The notes under the pieces are model-generated. The model saw only the letters and a list, made by a program, of their open reading frames with translations. It searched no databases and was not told the DNA's origin. A stretch of 64,000 nt of DNA from Obelidium mucronatum (lineage: Eukaryota; Chytridiomycota; Chytridiomycetes; Chytridiales; Chytriomycetaceae): NCBI GenBank assembly GCA_025765595.1, contig JAIVFH010000032.1, positions 186,001 to 250,000 on the forward strand. Reading direction: 5' to 3'. This document shows, piece after piece, positions 42,401-51,559 of this stretch; positions within the stretch are counted from its first letter, which is position 1; each line of letters opens with the position of its first letter. Made by a program: the position numbers and the translations under genes.

Positions 42401-43911
42401 ATGACGAGATTTCTGAGGGGGTCGGTTCAACGTCAACAACCGACTCGATTGAGGAGGTGATGGCTGTAGAGATCTTTGGATTGTGGGTCTTGGCAGTCGA
42501 CAGAGCTAGTTTCATTCAATGTGGAAGTTCCAATTGTTTTCATAGCATCTGGAATAGTTGCAATAGAAGCGATTACATTCAAATGGCCAGAATATAGTCC
42601 TGCGACAAGATAATCTTTTTTGGCATAGAGTTCCTTCATTGAAGGATGGCGGTCCCAAAGTTCCTCCGCTTCGCGTGTTATGTCTCCTGGAAAGACAGGC
42701 TTGGGTGTAGCTGCCTTCGGGGCAAGGTCCGAATCCTCATCTCCAAGAAAGTTAACTTTCTGATTTTTAAACACGACTCTTTCTGATGGTTGCTTTCTGG
42801 GAGCTTTAACTCGTGTTGCGACATTCTTTGATGTGGAAGAAGTGGATGAAGACGAAGAGGAGAGCCGAGTTGAAACAGACAAAGAAAGACGGTTTTGCTT
42901 TTTGGGCACGTTTGATGTTGAACTGGAGCTGAACGCGATGTCGTGAATGTACTTGTCAAGACAGATAGTGGAATTGGATCTTTCGTTGTCAGTCCCCAAA
43001 TCCACAACCATGGGATCTGAAGCTTCAGATTTCCCATCTACCGATGGAATATTTCCAAATAACGCGTCGCCAGTTAGTAGTGCACGGGTCCTAATGGTTG
43101 CCCATTCCGAATCCTCGTCATCTTTGTTTCCATCAACAAACACCAGTGTCACCACTTTTGGCGCAGACTTGGCCGACTCTAATTCATTGATGAAGATACC
43201 TCGGGTGTATCCGATTTCATCCTCGTGTTGACTTATGGATAATTGTCCTGCAGTTTTCATTTCCGTTGCAGACCAAGTATTTCTTCGTTTAGACGACAGC
43301 GAAGCACTCTTTGCCGCAGAAAGATGCTTCTTTCCAGCCAAATTACGCCCAGCCGTATGAATGGGCAGCAGGTCCTCACCCAAGTTGTCCAAACACCCGT
43401 TCTCCCCATGCCCGCCCCCCGCCAGCCCCCTTACTGCAAGTTCCATCATCAGACCCGCTGGAGCTGCCACGGCAATGACGCGCCGCTCCTTGTCCTTTTT
43501 GACGACAACCAGCTGTGGAATTTGCGTGTCGAAAAAGTCTCTGATTTGCATCGCAATCCGCCGCTTGTTTGTCTTTGGCCGTGGAAGCGGATGCGGAAAG
43601 GCAGCGGCGAAAAGAGAGCAGTTGAGTGTCGGCAGGAACGGCGCCAGGACGGAAGCGCCAGCGGGGCCGGGCTCGTCCGGCGGCGGCCCGGGCGGCCTGG
43701 CCGCATCTAGCGCGGATTGTCCGGGGAAGCTGCTCGAGGTTCGCCGTGCTCGTTTGGCCGCCGGCGGTTGTTCTGCCGAGAGAGAAGAGAAGCGTTGTTG
43801 CTCAGTGCGCACCAGCCAGCACACGCTATGCGCTGCCTTACCGTCTTCCATGGACCGCTTGAGCGCAGCGGGCTCCAGTGCAAGTTCATCTTGTGCCAGT
43901 CCAGACGCCAT
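39454..43911 (-). CDS. ASH1-like SET-domain histone methyltransferase
   Basis: A multi-exon gene, start 43911, stop 39454. Long Ser/Lys-rich N-terminus; AT-hook 'RKRGRPVGY'; a C2H2 finger ('CDFPGCGAFLVNPKELASH') and a CxCx..HxxxC segment ('FHCRCGAKYSPMASIVGHA'). Then an AWS domain ('CGCKAPEDG', 'CGKGCLNR', 'FECTDGKCPAGAACSNQ'), SET ('MEYCGEIISQE', 'FVNHSCAPNC', 'GMELTYDYKFESF') and post-SET ('CRCGAIKCRG'). AWS-SET-postSET is the layout of SET2/NSD/ASH1 enzymes that methylate H3K36; spacing and sequence resemble ASH1. A C-terminal extension of about 330 residues follows. Two single-base frame breaks lie in low-conservation sequence (42510-42512 and 42289-42292), probably assembly insertions. 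Confidence 0.82.
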
Positions 43912-44112
43912 TTTAAACAGGAAATGAAATGTCCGAACAACGAATGTCAACGATCAACATATTATACTGGACTGTTATAGATATTCGTCACGTTGTTTAT
44001 TCCCTTCCCATCTTTACACACACACACACTCTAAATCAATGATCATACAGCATAGTAGGTTTTCTCACAAAGTTTTAAAAAAAAGTATTCAACTCCCAGT
44101 AGCCCTTTCATT

Positions 44113-46121
44113 TTAGCATCCCGTCGTGTCAGTACAGAACCAAACCAAACTAGCAGCTCCATGACCACAAAGACAGTCGTTAGCGCATGCCCATTGACCA
44201 TAAGTTGAACAAGGTGCACCCTTCACAACAGCCTTGGAAGCCGCAGATGTAGTAGTTGTCTTGGCAGCAGTTGTAGTAGTTGTCTTGGCAGCAGTTGTGG
44301 TTGTAGTCGTAGTCGTAGTCTTTGAAGTGGTAGTGGTTGTAGTGGTAGTGGTCGTAGCTACAGTTGTTGTAGCAGCAGTTGTTGTAGTTGTTGTTGTGGT
44401 AGTTTTAGTGGTTGTTGCACTGGTAGTCGTGGTTGTGGTTGTGGTTGTGGGCTTGGTTGTAGTTGTAGCATCCGTAGTCGTGGTCGTGGTTGTGGTTGTA
44501 GGCTTGGTTGTGGTTGTAGTGGTTGTCGTTGTTGTCGAAGATGGTTTCACGGCAGCTCCAGCAGGCTCCCAAGTACTCCCATCCACCCCAAACATTCGTA
44601 GGAGATGGCATCTCGTATTGCATCGTCCATTTGGCTTTGTAGTTTCCGTTTTGGAAGGTGACAATGGTTCCTGTTGCAAAGATGTCCGCACCTGCCCAAA
44701 AGATTTCACTGCAAGGAACACCAATAGGTGATGGGGTTGAAACTGCACTCGTAGTCGTTGTTGTTGTAGTTGTGGTAGTTGGCTTAGTTGTGGTTGTTGT
44801 AGTTGTAGTTGTAGTAGGGTTGGTTGTAGTTGTTGTAGTCGTTGTCGTCGTTGGCTTGGTAGTTGTTGTTGTGGTGGTTGTGGTGGTTGGCTTGGTGGTT
44901 GTTGTTGTGGTGGTTGTCGTAGTAGGATCGGTTGTTGTTGTAGTTGGTTTAGTTGTTGTAGTTGGGATGGTTGTGGTTGCAGAAGCGGGCTGCACAATAA
45001 CGTCCAGTCTGTTGACGCAGTCCCACGACTTGTTACGGCAAAAGTACAAGGTATATGGACCTGGAACGTCTGGCGCTCCAATAGCGACACTTCCTGTGGG
45101 AGGAGTAGCCGCGTCTGATACCACAAGGGAGTTATGAATGAAGATCCACTTCACCACATTGCCGGGGTCATCACCGCGCTTGGCGAAAAAGACCCAGTTA
45201 TTTCTGTCAAAAGTATTCGCGTTGTACCACGTTACAACAAAGTTGTCTCCCACCGTCGCAATTAAGCTTCCCAGTTGAATTCTCAACGTACGGAAAGCGT
45301 CATACCACGCACCCATACGAATAAACTGCCCAGGCTGTGAAACCAGTCATACAAGCATCGTCCGTGTAATCCATAAAGTTGGTGACTGGATCAAGACCTG
45401 GAAACGCATCTCCAACACATGAGTCTCGACCAATGGGACATCCATATGCAGCTAGCCCTTCCGCCGGAGTATCACTCACACCATCACCCAAGTCAACGTT
45501 GTCAGCGCAGCCGCCCTCGAACGTGTGGTAGAGTCCCAACCAATGACCAATTTCGTGAGTGGCAGTTTTACCCAAGTTGTATTTTGCATAAGAGCCGCCC
45601 GGGACAGTTCCATAGTGAACGACAACACCGTCTTCGCCTGGGTTCGTATTGTACTGGTTGGGGAACGTCGCAATGCCGAGAAGAGCTTCAGGCATGTTAA
45701 AGTACAAGTTAAGGGTTTCTGGTCCACCCTTATGAAGAGCCTTCTTCATTTCGGTATATTGAAAGGCGATCGTTGGGTTGGTCGACCTTGGGCTTGCAAC
45801 GAACCAGGTGGGGTTGTTGGTGATATCGGAGCCTGCGTTCTGGAAGACGAATTGGCCCGCATAATCCGCGTTGAGAACATCCAGGGTGGCCTGGAGCATA
45901 GTAGGAGTGACTTCCCCATTCTCATAACCCGATCCTTTGGTGATAATGTGGAACCAGACAGGGACTGGTTGAGTAGGGAGTTTTGCCTCAGCGAATCGTG
46001 TGGTATTCCGCACAAAGGCTTCAGCCTCAAGACGATCATCAATTGGCATTGCTTCTGTGGAACAACGGGCAGCGGCCAGAGCGGCAAGAGCCGTCGCAGC
46101 GAGGAACGTTGCGAACTTCAT
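44113..46121 (-). CDS. Secreted M43 (pappalysin-type) metalloprotease with chitin-binding-like module and Thr-rich linkers
   Basis: ATG 46121 opens a signal peptide. The catalytic domain has the zinc motif 'HEIGHWLGLYHTF' (HExxHxxGxxH) and Met-turn region 'NFMDYTDDACMTGFT'. A beta-rich domain follows, then a linker of almost pure Thr with KPTTT repeats, a segment resembling a CBM5/12 chitin-binding fold ('GTIVTFQNGNYKAKW' with flanking Trp), a second Thr-rich linker of about 100 residues, and a small Cys-rich C-terminus ('YGQWACANDCLCG'). Two one-base insertions break the frame (45333-45335 and 44587-44590); removing them restores continuous domains. It likely degrades extracellular protein near chitin (inference). 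Confidence 0.85.
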
Positions 46122-46258
46122 TGGGGGGCGGGATTAATTTTTTTCGTGCAGCTGGCAGGTCACGTTATATAGATAGCAAAAATTCCCATCGTTTTTTTGA
46201 TTAAATCTCCTAATTGAATTTTTTTCCCCAATTCATTGATGCAAAAGGGATTCAAGCA

Positions 46259-46290
<32 letters not shown>
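46259..46290. repeat. Poly-G homopolymer of 32 bases
   Basis: Thirty-two consecutive G on the plus strand. A second G/C run lies nearby (9 C near 47050). Such a run could form quadruplexes or be an assembly artefact. A proline-rich open frame on the minus strand across it is only the translation of poly-C. Confidence 0.9.
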
Positions 46291-46292
<2 letters not shown>

Positions 46293-47691
46293 ACGGGCTT
46301 GGGAGGCCATGCTCCTCTGCATGCCGTTTTTTGTGAGTCACCAGTTATTACAATCTCCTTGGAGATTGATGAAATCTCCAACGGCAATCCAGCGGAGATC
46401 TTGTTACACCGTCACTAAACATGTCCTTTTTCGGACTTTTCAAGAGAAAACTTAATCAGAAATCAACATGACAATGCTTAGTACTCGCAAAAGCGTCTCC
46501 AAATAAATAATATGTCTTTTTATTAACTTTTCTTTCCCAAACTATCACTCCAACACAGAACAAAGAATAAGTTCCCCAACAATTGCGCCAAAAGTCCTGC
46601 TAAACAAAACAAAGATAATGAAGATAAATCTGATGAATAGAGGATCCCATCAATGCGTCAGAGGGGGGAGAGGATGTAGAATTTAGGAAACATGGTGAGC
46701 ACCATTCGCGCCACGGCCAGGCCCCCACCTCCAACTCTTCAAGGATTGCGAAGATACATCAAATTACTAATATCTTATACCTGAAGTCGAGTAATCTGCC
46801 CTCTAATGGGTTAGCGAGAGGGTGATCTAAAAATAGAAAATACTTATCTCCTCATAGATCCAGAGGTCCTCATTACATCATACCTTTCCAGTGTACTTGA
46901 GAGTCTATAAATGTAGGTTTGGTGGCGTTTGGTGCAGGTTGACTGTTGCATGTGTTTGGGGTGATGGTGGCCACATTTCCTTGCTGGTGGCAGAAAAAAT
47001 CGAATCTGCCATTTTGGTTGCCATTTTGGCAGATTACAAGGGGTCTGTCCCCCCCCCTGGGATTCAAGCCTATTTTCTAATAGACGCGGCAAAGGGTAAT
47101 AGTATGGGTTCACACGTCACAGCTTCGATTGTGTCTAGCTTCCAGAAGCAAGGAGGTTCATATTACACCAACCACCTCTGAGTCCAAGAGTTATTGATTC
47201 ATTGTGGGGGCATGTCAGAACAGCTAAGTGCTAAATACATCAATTTCAAAGTACTCTTCAAAGAAACTCGTTCAGTTCCTTGTGATCTGCGCCTGTGGCA
47301 GTGAGAACTTTTGGACTTGGCATTGGCGTGCGGCATGTCGCATTAAACAGTGGAACACAAAAATTGGTTCCCTCTTATCTTGCTTATCTTGCTGATATCC
47401 TGTCTGCGAGCTTGCCACGACGGTGAATTTGATTGGTCGAGTCGTTTGGGTGTCCACGTACGCTCTCTAGCACACGCGTTACTTGGAAGATGCCAGCGAA
47501 ATCAAAATGACAAGTAGTGTCAATTTTGTGTCTTGAAACGAACATTGTCTTTGTACTTGACCACGTAACGCGTAGACTCAGCCACACTGCTAATAAAAAC
47601 ACCAACAGCACACCAAAATCGGATTTACAAACACAAAATACTCTCCAATACCAACGAAAACTTCTTCTACAACCATCCCAAGCAAAGAAAA
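46291..47691. other. Gene-poor 1.4 kb region
   Basis: Apart from the gene fragment at 46791-47056, I see only AT-rich sequence, an 8-bp-stem hairpin near 46350-46368 and the upstream region of the gene at 47692. No RNA gene or transposon end was recognised. Confidence 0.4.
46791..47056 (-). pseudogene. Fragment of an unidentified spliced gene
   Basis: On the minus strand, from about 47056 an open stretch reads 'VICQNGNQNGRFDFFC' and 'CNSQPAPNATKPTFIDSQ' to a good donor at 46883. An acceptor at 46827 keeps frame into 'HPLANPLEGRLLDF', ending at another donor-like site near 46790. The upstream side runs into a C9 tract and stops. There is no start, and I found no further exons. The Cys spacing suggests a secreted or carbohydrate-binding domain, but I do not recognise it. 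It may also be an active gene broken by assembly at the homopolymer. Confidence 0.4.
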
Positions 47692-48000
47692 ATGTCTCCC
47701 CCATTGCAACGACACAACACTCACACCCTATCGAAGAACGCCCGCCAGTCTCACGGCTTATATTCTGTAAATCAACCAATGAAGAAGAAAGGAAGCGGGA
47801 AATGGAACTTTGGAACCTTTAACGATGATGTGCATGAGTATTTTTACCATGGCTCCGACGAGTGGCACCATGAGGACGCATTTGAGGACAACGGTCTACG
47901 GGAATCCTTCCAAGTATATTCAAGGAAAAGGAATGTGGATGTCGTCCCTCAAGCAGAGTTTTTGAGAGCGAAAGGCTATCCAATAGCTTCAGATGTTTAA
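47692..48000 (+). CDS. Small protein with 'PMKKKGSGKWNFG' block (102 aa)
   Basis: A single exon. The N-terminal third is His/Ser/Arg-rich. The centre 'VNQPMKKKGSGKWNFGTFND' plus 'DVHEYF' aligns with 'YNQPMKKGGAGKFNFGSYED' plus 'DVFEYY' of the next gene (48272-48499). The KKxG[AS]GKxN[FW]G pattern followed by acidic residues recalls the GGxGKxNWG...DE motif of HABP4/SERBP1/Stm1-type ribosome- and RNA-binding proteins, but the similarity is short and unproven. An acidic stretch follows the block. No signal peptide or membrane span. Confidence 0.68.
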   Translation: MSPPLQRHNTHTLSKNARQSHGLYSVNQPMKKKGSGKWNFGTFNDDVHEYFYHGSDEWHHEDAFEDNGLRESFQVYSRKRNVDVVPQAEFLRAKGYPIASDV

Positions 48001-48189
48001 AGAATCGCCAAATGTTACCAAATAAATCAACATTGAACCCCTGCCATTAAAATGAATGTGAAATAAAAGGTTCAAGAAACAGGAAGAATCCGGAAGAATT
48101 TCTCGGTTTTAACCAATGAAACATTTCCATTTGTTATTATTTTGACGTCATTTTCTATTCGGGTGGCACACTCCGTGCCACCGACCTGT

Positions 48190-48196
48190 TATAAAG
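48190..48196 (+). promoter_or_regulatory. TATA box upstream of the 48272 gene
   Basis: TATAAAG lies 76 bases before the ATG at 48272, the same spacing as the TATA boxes of the tiny paralogues near 20 kb. Confidence 0.45.
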
Positions 48197-48271
48197 AGCT
48201 GCTTGTCTCCCCTCCCTATACCAATTATCGAACAACCTTTCATTAATCATCAAAACCAAATAATACCCAAA

Positions 48272-48499
48272 ATGGCACCAAGAAACATCAAAAAGAACGA
48301 CCGCCAATCACTGGGCCACACAAGTTACAACCAGCCAATGAAGAAGGGTGGCGCTGGAAAATTCAACTTTGGATCGTATGAAGACGATGTGTTTGAATAC
48401 TACTCGAATTCCGCCGCACAGCTGAGCAGCAGTCCGCCAACTGGATCCAAAAAGATACAAGTGGTTGACGAGAGCGCCTTCTCATTCGCCAAAGAGTAA
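48272..48499 (+). CDS. Small protein with 'PMKKGGAGKFNFG' block (75 aa)
   Basis: A single exon, ATG 48272 to TAA 48499, preceded by a TATA box. It is a paralogue of 47692-48000. The shared region is 'RQSxGxxSxNQPMKKxGxGK' then 'xNFGxxxDDVxEY'; the C-terminus ('VVDESAFSFAKE') resembles the upstream gene's 'VVPQAEFLRAKG' in position. Ser-rich between. The conserved block covers about a third of the protein, so it is probably the functional part. Possibly an RNA- or ribosome-associated small protein by analogy with SERBP1/Stm1 motifs; unproven. Confidence 0.7.
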   Translation: MAPRNIKKNDRQSLGHTSYNQPMKKGGAGKFNFGSYEDDVFEYYSNSAAQLSSSPPTGSKKIQVVDESAFSFAKE

Positions 48500-48754
48500 T
48501 TCGTCATTTTATATTAAATGAAAGAACTCTCGCTTTGGAGCAATGGAGCCTGTACATTCTGCCTTTTGATCGTTTTTTTTTTGAGCTCTCCTCTTTCTCT
48601 TCGTACATCGTTTGCAAGCAAGTTAAAAACCAATAAACCCCAATTCTGTAAAAACGGCCTGTACTGAAGTATCACATAGCTTCAAACCAAAACATCCAAG
48701 CATCTCAAACCAATTGTGCAAATCGATGCTTGGAACAAAGAAAACTTGTATAAA

Positions 48755-49774
48755 ATGTCCACCCCAGCAATCGATGCGGACCTTGAATCCGCCAACTCTT
48801 CAGCCTCCAGTATTCAGCTTGCTAAGCAGTTTGCCTCTCTCATCGTGTATTTGGGCGGACTTATTCTCAATTCCCTCTTGCTTGGTGCTGTCGTTCGTGT
48901 TCCGCTCCTCTACAAAACCAAGCTTTGCTGGTCACTGATCCTTCTTCTCATCTGCTTCATTGGAACTTCAGTATGCCGGAGTTCGCTGCATATCATCTAC
49001 TTGCGCTGGCCATTGACCTATTTCTGCGATTCCACCGATGGAGACAATGATTGTACTTCAGTTCCAAGCCAACTTCTTGGCTCACTCCAGTACACCTTTG
49101 TTGTCTTTACTCTCGTGGGAAACTTGTTTCTATGCATCGACAGACATACGCGGGTCATCAAATCAAGCGAGATGAGCAACAAGGTTGTGGCTGTTGGTCT
49201 CTTTGTGGGGTCCCTCTTTGCTGCAGCCTTCATTACCCTTTTTTCAATTACACCCCCTTCAACGCCTTACTTTCCAAAGAACCAAAAAGTATTTATTGTA
49301 GTCCTCGCCATGCTCTACGTTCCGGTCGCCGTTGCAATAACTGTCCTCTACTACCAAATATTCCGCCATGTCAAGAAAATCACGCGACCACAAGCAGCCA
49401 AAGACAACAATACGAACGCTCTAACAGGAATCCTCGCAAATCTTGGGACCAGAATTACAGAAACTGGCGGTGGGATGCCTTCTTCAACGAGAACTTTGAC
49501 GTTTTCAATCACTCCCACTGTCATTAAACGCGATCCTCTCGAAGAATATGCGCATGAGCTATCCTGGGCAATGACGCTCACTCTTGCCATTTGTTACGTG
49601 CCTTCGTTGATTTATTTTGGAGTTCGTGCAACGGGACGCGATTGGCTCTGGTTGGACTTTTCTGCGGCGTTGATCCAGGCGTTAGACACTATTATTTCTC
49701 CTATTTTAGTTCTCTATTTCCAGCGGCCATACTTGCAGGCGTTTTTTGAAGCGTATATTGAGTGGATGTTTTGA
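48755..49774 (+). CDS. Seven-transmembrane receptor, rhodopsin-like
   Basis: A single exon of 339 aa. The ATG at 48755 was chosen because the 13 codons before it start at a GTG. Seven hydrophobic segments are visible. At the cytosolic end of TM3 'LCIDRHTRV' resembles the (D/E)R(Y/H) motif of class A receptors. TM7 ends 'DTIISPILVLYFQRPYL', which parallels the (N/D)PxxY region. A Ser/Thr-rich third intracellular loop follows TM5 ('KKITRPQAAKDNN...'). Class A-like receptors are rare in fungi but known from zoosporic lineages. The ligand is unknown; a sensory role in zoospores would be plausible. Confidence 0.7.
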   Translation: MSTPAIDADLESANSSASSIQLAKQFASLIVYLGGLILNSLLLGAVVRVPLLYKTKLCWSLILLLICFIGTSVCRSSLHIIYLRWPLTYFCDSTDGDNDCTSVPSQLLGSLQYTFVVFTLVGNLFLCIDRHTRVIKSSEMSNKVVAVGLFVGSLFAAAFITLFSITPPSTPYFPKNQKVFIVVLAMLYVPVAVAITVLYYQIFRHVKKITRPQAAKDNNTNALTGILANLGTRITETGGGMPSSTRTLTFSITPTVIKRDPLEEYAHELSWAMTLTLAICYVPSLIYFGVRATGRDWLWLDFSAALIQALDTIISPILVLYFQRPYLQAFFEAYIEWMF

Positions 49775-50116
49775 TTAGATTTCTTTTCGAGAATAAACGA
49801 AAGTGGCCTGGTTAAGCTCATTTGGTTTCATTTCTTTGACGCAGCCTCCTTCATTATTTTCACTGCGCTCATCATCCTTGTAGTTGACCACTTTCGAATA
49901 GCTGCCAAGGCCGAGTTGAATAAGACTTAAACAAATATTTTCGCGAGCAGTCCCGTATTGGCTAAGAAAATAAAGCCACGCTTTTATCGACGCGATGTAA
50001 AGCGGATTGAGTCACTTCAGCCACAATTTCTGCAGATGAACCAAGCACTGGCAAAGCACCAAAAAAGATCACACGCAACTTGGCCCAAAAAAAGGAACTC
50101 TAAAAAAGACACCATA
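49775..50116. other. Intergenic region
   Basis: 3' flank of the receptor gene and upstream region of the KWR-motif gene. The frame of the downstream gene is open upstream to a TTG at 49958, with an ATG at 50036 giving a longer version; I see no other feature. Confidence 0.4.
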
Positions 50117-50344
50117 ATGCCAGTCCCTTCTCACTCTGCATCCGAATCAATGCCAACAACAAGAAGCATCCGCCGTAAGGGAAAGTTCTGTAGCAGCCTT
50201 TCATCCACACCCAGTAGTGACTTTGATATTCTGCCTGTGGCACCCACCTTTACGATCGAACACCGAATCCCAACACTTTCACTTCCGCCTCGGATCGCTA
50301 AATGGAGACGAGAAATCCCTTCTGATTCTCATTCTCGTTTGTGA
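50117..50344 (+). CDS. Hypothetical 75 aa protein with 'IPTLSLPPRIAKWRR' motif
   Basis: A single exon from the ATG at 50117 (context ACCATAATGCC); a longer start at 50036 is possible. The protein is basic and Ser/Thr-rich, with no membrane span. Near the C-terminus 'HRIPTLSLPPRIAKWRRE' is the best copy of the motif also present at 19255-19683 and 27039-27263. Its size (75 aa) matches the 27039 gene (74 aa). Function unknown. Confidence 0.58.
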   Translation: MPVPSHSASESMPTTRSIRRKGKFCSSLSSTPSSDFDILPVAPTFTIEHRIPTLSLPPRIAKWRREIPSDSHSRL

Positions 50345-50528
50345 TCTGTGAACCTCATTGTAATTTGCGAACAGAGGGCCCAGGCCTGGCAGGCCATCTT
50401 TCCTGAAACGATCCATCTCTGTCTATAATATAACTCTATTTTGTATTTGAATAACTGTAAACACAATCTTTAACTTATCCCTCCAATGGCCTAATAAAAA
50501 AAAACTTGAAAAACTTCGAAACGCAATA

Positions 50529-50957
50529 ATGCCTCCCCTTGCACTCCCGCCACCAAACAAAGCTTCTACACCACTACGGCGGCCAACACTAGAACCGACT
50601 CTGCGAGAACAAAATCATCCGAAAATTGAAATACCAGCCGGGAAAGAAGCAATCGATTTCTCTGATTTGAAACCTGTTCAAATCATTACTTCTGCTATCA
50701 GCTCAATTCCACTCGCTATTCAAACGACAGCACCTGCTGTTTCAAATAACGCGGATACATTGCCGCCAGGAGCCGATATCGATGCTGTGATTCGGCAGAT
50801 TGGAGGGCAGCATAAACACATTGATGGGGCTACGCCGCTAGACCTCTGGGGAATCCTGGAATTTATCTTGATTCTCCATGTATTCCCTGTCATTTACTGT
50901 CTGGTCATGCTGTACAGGAATCGAAGGAGCAAAGATCAAGAGTTGAGTATTCTGTGA
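50529..50957 (+). CDS. Hypothetical protein with one C-terminal membrane span (142 aa)
   Basis: A single exon, ATG 50529. The first 110 residues are hydrophilic and Pro/Ile-rich. Residues about 112-132 ('WGILEFILILHVFPVIYCLV') form one membrane span followed by a short basic tail ('LYRNRRSKDQE'). That suggests a tail-anchored protein with most of its mass in the cytosol. No family recognised. Confidence 0.55.
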   Translation: MPPLALPPPNKASTPLRRPTLEPTLREQNHPKIEIPAGKEAIDFSDLKPVQIITSAISSIPLAIQTTAPAVSNNADTLPPGADIDAVIRQIGGQHKHIDGATPLDLWGILEFILILHVFPVIYCLVMLYRNRRSKDQELSIL

Positions 50958-51559
50958 CTCATTACGAATTCCTTAAACTGACTTGCTTGAAAAACGAAAA
51001 AAAAAACTGCCACAGAATCCTGAAAAAGACGGACTATAAAAGCATAAGGGAACTGAAACGGTTGATGAAGACGTGAAAAAGATCGGGGTTCTCCTTTGTT
51101 AAACGAATTTTTTTCCGTCATTGTACATACAACTTCATTAAGAATAAAACCAACTGGTTGGAGCAGAGATAAACTTGATTTAAGTTTTATTTTTCGCGAA
51201 AACCCTACGGACGGATGTTCAAACTTTCCGATATTAGATGTCAAGCCATCCAGATCTGCGCCCTTCCTCAAATTCTTGTCGCTTCAGCAATGGAGTATAG
51301 CCTATATATCTTGTTTATCTCGCCGCAGCCTTTCAGACGTTCGGTGCTGTCATGCATTCATGTTTTGAAAAAATGCCAAGCCAATCCAATCTTTCAAATC
51401 AATATCTTCGATCTGCCGAAGCGGTTATGGACGGTGCCTTTTTTTAATTCTGTTCAACAATAAAAAGATAACTTGAGCTATAAATCTGTAAATGCGAACC
51501 AGCTATTCGATTAGTCGTCTTTTTTATTATTATTTTTAATGTTGAAGTTTCGCATCTCT
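50958..51559. other. Convergent intergenic region
   Basis: It lies between the 3' ends of the 50529 gene (plus) and the MBOAT gene (minus). AT-rich, with no convincing exon; short open frames on both strands have no recognisable content. Confidence 0.4.

Noticed and set aside
44230..44960. CRISPR-like or satellite array
   Set aside because: The repetition is trinucleotide-scale Thr codons within a coding linker, with no constant repeat and spacer.
44234..45137. Plus-strand poly-Val/Glu open frames
   Set aside because: They are the antisense of the Thr-coding linker repeats of the M43 protease.
46160..46387. Proline-rich minus-strand ORF
   Set aside because: It is the translation of the poly-C run and lacks flanking coding character.
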